This document shows, piece by piece, positions 4,974-8,003 of a stretch of 8,003 nt of DNA; position 1 is the stretch's first letter, and each line of letters starts with the position of its first letter. The notes beneath the pieces were generated by a model that ran no database searches, was not told the DNA's origin, and saw only the letters and a program-made list of their open reading frames with translations. The position numbers and the translations under genes were made by a program. Source of the stretch: Thermoleophilia bacterium (GTDB taxonomy: Bacteria > Actinomycetota > Thermoleophilia > Gaiellales > SKUG01); the NCBI GenBank assembly GCA_025964455.1, contig JAOPYU010000261.1:1-8003 (forward strand). The letters are read 5' to 3'.

Positions 4974-5417
4974 TCAGCCGACGAAGCCCATCGGCGCAGT
5001 CGGCTCGGCGCCACTCGCGGTCGGCATCGCCCCCTGCACGCGCTCGAGCGGCAGCAGGAACACGCGCGTGCCAAGCAGCGGGGCCAGCCCCTCGAGCGAC
5101 GCGAACACGACGCTGCCCACCGGGACCTCCCGCGCGAACTGGTCATCGCCCACGTGCAGCGCCAGGACCCGCAGCATCGCGGCGTCCAGCAGCGCTTCAG
5201 TACCCGCCGGCAGCCCGAGCTGCGTCTCGCGCTCCTCCGCCATCACCAGCCGCGCGAGCGCGTAGCCGGGAGCGGGCTCCACGAGCTCCATTGCAGCCTC
5301 GACGACCGGATCGACCTTCTTGGGCGGGGTCGTCGGCGCGCTCGCACCAGTTGGTCGCGCCGCGACGCGCCGGCTCTTGGGGACCGTGGGCGTGGGGGTG
5401 GAACCGGTAGGCGACAT
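4974..5417 (-). CDS. Hypothetical protein, 147 aa, with disordered Ser/Thr/Pro N-terminus
   Basis: I do not recognise this protein. Residues 1-34 are rich in Ser, Thr, Pro and Lys/Arg and are probably disordered. Residues 35-127 look like a compact alpha/beta domain: VDPVVEAAMELV, a helix around 52-65 (YALARLVMAEERET), LPAGTEALLDAAMLRVLALHVG, and strands SVVFASLEG and TRVFLLPLERV. The last 20 residues are low complexity. The frame is open on to 5627, but the ATG at 5417 is preferred. It has GGGAGG and CGGAG upstream, and the longer form would overlap the divergent 63-aa gene antisense. It is the first gene of a probable two-gene unit with the 152-aa protein. No function can be assigned. Confidence 0.7.
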   Translation of the reverse strand: MSPTGSTPTPTVPKSRRVAARPTGASAPTTPPKKVDPVVEAAMELVEPAPGYALARLVMAEERETQLGLPAGTEALLDAAMLRVLALHVGDDQFAREVPVGSVVFASLEGLAPLLGTRVFLLPLERVQGAMPTASGAEPTAPMGFVG

Positions 5418-5489
5418 GCTCCGGAACCTACCTCCCGGCCGCTCCCGCGGCGAGGCGGTAACGCTCGCGCAGCAGGGTAGCCACCCCGC

Positions 5490-5681
5490 ATGGAACACAC
5501 CGTCGAGATCACGGAGACGATGCACGAGCTGCCCGACGTGCCCACCGCGCTGCACATGCGCTGCAGCTGCGGATGGTCCTCCAGCGCGCACTCGCGCGAG
5601 GACGCCGACCAGTTCGTGCGCGAACACATCGACAGCGGCGTCGTCCCGGCGCCGCCGCCCTACGTGCCGTCCCCCGACTGA
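5490..5681 (+). CDS. Small hypothetical protein with CxCGW motif, 63 aa
   Basis: The core ALHMRCSCGWSSSAHSREDA is followed by a helix DQFVREHIDSG and a Pro-rich tail. A CxCGW turn with a short helix ending in a His occurs in small actinobacterial proteins of unknown role; here the putative ligands would be Cys26, Cys28 and perhaps a His in the helix. The start at 5490 has only a weak purine stretch (AGCAGGGTAG) some 10-19 bases upstream. It is divergent from the 147-aa gene (72 bases apart), and its stop codon lies three bases from the end of the convergent response-regulator gene. It is short, but composition and context favour a real gene. Confidence 0.65.
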   Translation: MEHTVEITETMHELPDVPTALHMRCSCGWSSSAHSREDADQFVREHIDSGVVPAPPPYVPSPD

Positions 5682-5684
5682 GCC

Positions 5685-6083
5685 TCAGCCGCCGACGACT
5701 GGATCGAGCTGCGCTGCCCGCCGGATCTCCGCGACGATGCTCGTCGCGATGATGCCCTTGTCCAGGAAAGACACGGCCCCCAGGTCGCGGCAGCGCCGCC
5801 GGATCTCGTCCGTCCCGAAGCCCGACAGCATCACGACCCGGCTCGCTGGCGACGCCTCGCGGATCAGCGGGAGCGCGGTGATGCCATCCATCTCCGGCAT
5901 CGCGATGTCGAGCAGCACCACGTCAGGGGCGTGCTCCGCCACCATCTCCACACCCCGTCGCCCGTCGCTCGCCTGACCGACCACCGCCATGTCGGGTTCG
6001 AGCTCGATCACGAGCTTGAGCAGCGTCCGGATCGCGTCCGTGTCATCGACGGTCACGACGGTGATAGGACGATGCTCGTCCAT
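5685..6083 (-). CDS. Single-domain response regulator (CheY-like receiver)
   Basis: This 132-aa protein is just one receiver domain with no output domain. The acidic pair is Asp13-Asp14 (VTVDDTDA), the phospho-acceptor is Asp59 in VVLLDIAMPEMDG, the switch residue is Ser87 (VVMLSGFG) and the conserved lysine is Lys109 (FLDKG, where a Pro is more usual after the Lys). All catalytic residues are therefore present. Such stand-alone receivers act by phospho-dependent protein contact or as phospho-relay intermediates. The ATG at 6083, with AGGT eight bases upstream, starts just before the first strand; the longer open frame to 6227 is an antisense extension. It is divergent from the multi-PAS protein gene with 143 bases between, which suggests a shared signalling module. 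The cognate kinase is not in the window. Confidence 0.92.
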   Translation of the reverse strand: MDEHRPITVVTVDDTDAIRTLLKLVIELEPDMAVVGQASDGRRGVEMVAEHAPDVVLLDIAMPEMDGITALPLIREASPASRVVMLSGFGTDEIRRRCRDLGAVSFLDKGIIATSIVAEIRRAAQLDPVVGG

Positions 6084-6129
6084 GGGGGTGACCTGGTCGA
6101 TCTTCGCTCCTCGCGAACGGTGTTGCAGG

Positions 6130-6160
6130 AGGATAGTCGGCGTCCACCGCCGCCGTCCAA
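6130..6160 (-). promoter_or_regulatory. Candidate sigma-70-type promoter of the response-regulator gene
   Basis: On the minus strand TTGGAC (plus 6155-6160) and TATCCT (plus 6130-6135) lie 19 bases apart, near-consensus -35 and -10 hexamers for a GC-rich host. Transcription would start near 6123, about 40 bases before the ATG at 6083. The spacer is two bases longer than ideal. Confidence 0.35.
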
Positions 6161-6164
6161 TCCC

Positions 6165-6175
6165 TAGCATTGCTA
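6165..6175. promoter_or_regulatory. Short palindrome TAGCA-T-TGCTA in the divergent signalling promoter region
   Basis: This AT-rich 11-bp palindrome stands out in GC-rich DNA and lies just upstream of the candidate -35 of the response regulator and 51 bases before the PAS gene start. Its TAGCAT could also act as a -10 on the plus strand. The role is speculative. Confidence 0.25.
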
Positions 6176-6226
6176 ACCTTCGCGGGAACGGCGCGAGGGG
6201 TGCCGACGAGGGACGGGACCACCGCA

Positions 6227-7720
6227 ATGGAAGAGCCGGGCGCGAGCATCCTTGAGGACGGCGGAGGGCGCCTCCTGCAGCTGTTCGATGCGCTGCCCGC
6301 CGCCGTTGCCGTGGTGCGTGGTGACGACCATGTCTACGAGTACGTGAACGCCAGCTATGAGCGGGTGATCGCCCGCCCGGCCGCGGAGCTCGTCGGACGG
6401 CGCGTCGTCGACGCCGTCCCCGAGGTCGCAGCGCAGGGTCACGAGGACCTGATCACCCACGTGATGACCACGGGCGAGCCGTACTACGGCACGGAGGTGC
6501 TCGTCGAGATCGATCGCGGGGGAAGCGAGGGTCTCGAGGAGACCTGGTTCGACTTCGTCTACGCGCCCCTGCGCGGCACATGCGGCAGCATCGATGGCAT
6601 GCTCGCCCACGGCAACGACGTCACCGGACGAGTGCGGGCCCGCCGCGACATCGAGCGGCTCGCCGACGACCTGCGCGTGCAGCACGAGAGCCTCGAGCTG
6701 GTCCTCGAGGGATTGCCGGCGGGCGTGGTGATGTGTGACGCGAATGGTGACATCACTGCTGCGAACAGCCAGTGGCGTGACTTCTTCGGCATGCCGATCG
6801 ATGCATTCAACGATGTCGCGTCCTGGGATGTCTTCGCCGGCTACCGCCCGGACGGTTCCCCATACGGGGCCGACGAATACCCGCTCGCGCGCGCCATCGC
6901 TGGCGAGCCGGTCACGGGGGAGCAGATCGTGTTCCGTCGTGCCGGGGGCCAGGATCGGACGATCGAGGTGAGCGCCGCGCCGATCTTCGATGACGCTGGG
7001 GACGTCGCCAAGGGCGTGGCGGTGTTCGCCGACGTCACAGATCGGATCGACCTGCAGGCCGAGCTCGCGGCCCGTCGCGCCAGCGCGCGTGCCCAGGCCC
7101 AGTTCGAGCATGTCCTGCAGGCTGCAGGCGACGGCATCTGGGTGCTCGACGAGCGCGGCCGCACGACGATGATGAATCGCGCCGCCCAATCCCTCACTGG
7201 CTGGTCGTTCGAGGAGATGGCCGGCAAGCCCTCGCACCCCGCGATCCATCACAGCTACGCAGATGGCACGCCCTATCCGATCGAGGAGTGCCCGATCCAC
7301 TCCACCGTGACGAGCGGTGAGTCGTGTCAGGTCGAGGACGAGGTCTTCTGGCGCAAGGATGGGACCAGCTTCCCGGTCTCCTACCGCTCCACGCCGCTCA
7401 TCGAGGGCGGGCAGCAGATCGGCACCGTGCAGGTCTTCCGCGACCTGACGGTCGAGCGTGAGACCGAGGCAGAGCGCCGCCGGGTCAGCGAAGCGCTCGC
7501 CTCGCAGCAGCAGGCACTGCAGCTCAACGACGAGGTCCTGCAGGGGCTGACCGCAACGAAGCTTGCGATGGACCTCGGCCACGCAGAACAGGCCCGTATC
7601 TTCCTCGACGATGCGATCGTGTCGATGCGCGGCATCATCACCGACCTGCTCGAGCGCGACGGGGTCCGCATCGAGCCCGGCGAGCTGGTGCGCACCCGCG
7701 CTGCCGACCTGACGAAGTAA
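6227..7720 (+). CDS. Three-PAS sensor protein with degenerate HisKA_3-like tail and no ATPase domain
   Basis: This soluble 497-aa protein has no membrane segment. PAS 1 spans about 15-135 (FDALPAAVAVVRGDD at the start, MLAHGNDVTGR at the end). A short coiled helix (about 137-160) joins PAS 2 at about 155-275 (LEGLPAGVVMCDANGDI to VAVFADVTDR). Another helix (276-295) leads to PAS 3 at about 292-410 (GDGIWVLDERGR to VQVFRDLTVE), which contains EVFWRKDGTSFPV and Cys354/Cys367. The C-terminal helices (410-475) read LQLNDEVLQGLTATKLAMDL and resemble the HisKA_3 dimerisation helix, but Asn434 stands where the phospho-accepting His would be. No HATPase domain follows; the protein ends 63 residues later. 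It probably senses a small ligand or redox state and acts by dimerisation or partner binding, not as an active kinase. The ATG at 6227 is preferred over the upstream TTG (6170) and GTG (6200) because the extra residues carry no domain. Confidence 0.88.
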   Translation: MEEPGASILEDGGGRLLQLFDALPAAVAVVRGDDHVYEYVNASYERVIARPAAELVGRRVVDAVPEVAAQGHEDLITHVMTTGEPYYGTEVLVEIDRGGSEGLEETWFDFVYAPLRGTCGSIDGMLAHGNDVTGRVRARRDIERLADDLRVQHESLELVLEGLPAGVVMCDANGDITAANSQWRDFFGMPIDAFNDVASWDVFAGYRPDGSPYGADEYPLARAIAGEPVTGEQIVFRRAGGQDRTIEVSAAPIFDDAGDVAKGVAVFADVTDRIDLQAELAARRASARAQAQFEHVLQAAGDGIWVLDERGRTTMMNRAAQSLTGWSFEEMAGKPSHPAIHHSYADGTPYPIEECPIHSTVTSGESCQVEDEVFWRKDGTSFPVSYRSTPLIEGGQQIGTVQVFRDLTVERETEAERRRVSEALASQQQALQLNDEVLQGLTATKLAMDLGHAEQARIFLDDAIVSMRGIITDLLERDGVRIEPGELVRTRAADLTK

Positions 7721-7729
7721 TGTCGGGGC

Positions 7730-8003
7730 ATGTCCCGGCTCCACCCACCTGACGCGCCACCGGCGACCCCGGCCATCGCCGCGCTGCGCGCGCTCCTGGC
7801 CGCGGCATTCGTAGGCGCCGGGGCGTTGCACTTCATTCGCCCCGACGGCTTCGTCAACATCGTGCCGGAGCAGCTGCCGAATCCCGAGCTGCTCGTCGCG
7901 ATCAGCGGCGTGGCGGAAGTGCTCGGCGGTGTCGGGCTACTCGTGCCCCGCACTCGCGTCGCTGCAGGATGGGGCCTCGCTGCGCTCCTCGTCGCCGTGT
8001 TCC
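7730..8003 (+). CDS. DoxX-like membrane protein, 3' end cut by window
   Basis: The first 91 codons are visible. After a short Pro-rich N-terminus comes a membrane helix at about 15-35 (AIAALRALLAAAFVGAGALH), then FIRPDGFVNIVPEQLPNPEL, a second helix at about 54-72 (LVAISGVAEVLGGVGLLV), PRTRVAAG and the start of a third helix. The motif set (GxLHF-x-RPDGF-x-x-IVP-x-x-LP, SGVAE-x-x-GG-x-GLL-x-PRTR) is characteristic of small DoxX-family integral membrane proteins, usually four helices and about 120-140 residues. Their role is poorly defined; some relatives take part in thiol or sulfur redox processes. The ATG at 7730 lies nine bases after the PAS gene stop, with GGGG nearby, so co-transcription with the sensor is likely. 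A different-frame ATG at 7720 gives no family match. Confidence 0.85.
   Translation, partial: MSRLHPPDAPPATPAIAALRALLAAAFVGAGALHFIRPDGFVNIVPEQLPNPELLVAISGVAEVLGGVGLLVPRTRVAAGWGLAALLVAVF

Noticed and set aside
4419..5480. Plus-strand open frame of 353 codons
   Set aside because: It is antisense to both hypothetical genes, begins inside the palindrome array and lacks any motif. The minus-strand genes have better starts and protein-like composition.
7720..7729. ATG at 7720 as start of the downstream gene
   Set aside because: It is in a different frame and gives no family match; the ATG at 7730 yields a clear DoxX-like N-terminus.
6173..7831. Minus-strand open frame of 552 codons
   Set aside because: It is a mirror of the PAS protein gene, with no domain signature, and overlaps the DoxX-like gene.
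1..8003. tRNA or rRNA genes
   Set aside because: No tRNA-like cloverleaf or conserved rRNA segment was seen on either strand by reading; a covariance search was not possible.

Overview
The window is GC-rich DNA, roughly 70% by eye, with short gaps between genes and strong G/C third-position bias. The protein families look actinobacterial: a PhnA-type zinc ribbon, small CxxC proteins, a DoxX-like membrane protein, and a PAS protein with a degenerate HisKA_3-like tail. The likely source is a high-GC member of Actinomycetota. I cannot name a genus, and a Thermoleophilia or Microbacteriaceae-like origin is only a guess.

Layout. On the left, two minus-strand zinc-ribbon genes (a phnA homologue cut by the window edge and a 106-aa protein with four CxxC pairs) face away from a plus-strand DEAD-box-type RNA helicase. 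The helicase ends in a fused cold-shock domain and carries DEGV in place of DEAD in motif II. After it come a 68-aa two-helix membrane protein and a strong bidirectional hairpin terminator. The terminator is shared with a minus-strand amidohydrolase_2-type metal hydrolase. Divergent from that hydrolase is a 60-aa zinc-ribbon protein.

The 527-base gap at 3967-4493 lies between convergent genes and holds the most striking non-coding structure. It has six copies of a 37-bp imperfect palindrome, ordered A-B-C-A'-B'-C'. The order arises from a tandem duplication with a period of about 243 bp. Each block of about 188 bp is bounded by 11-bp inverted repeats, so the array looks like a REP or MITE type element.

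Beyond it, two unrecognised minus-strand genes (147 and 152 aa) form a probable operon, with a 63-aa plus-strand protein divergent from it. The right end looks like a signalling module. A single-domain CheY-like response regulator (minus) is divergent from a three-PAS protein (plus). The PAS protein ends in a HisKA_3-like helix region with Asn where the phospho-acceptor His would sit, and it has no ATPase domain. A DoxX-like membrane protein starts 9 bp after it and runs off the window.

How the genes work together. The helicase/cold-shock fusion suggests RNA remodelling. The PAS and receiver genes suggest sensory input to a partner outside the window. The remaining genes are small and mostly of unknown role. 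Nothing here points to a phage, a plasmid, CRISPR or a defence island.
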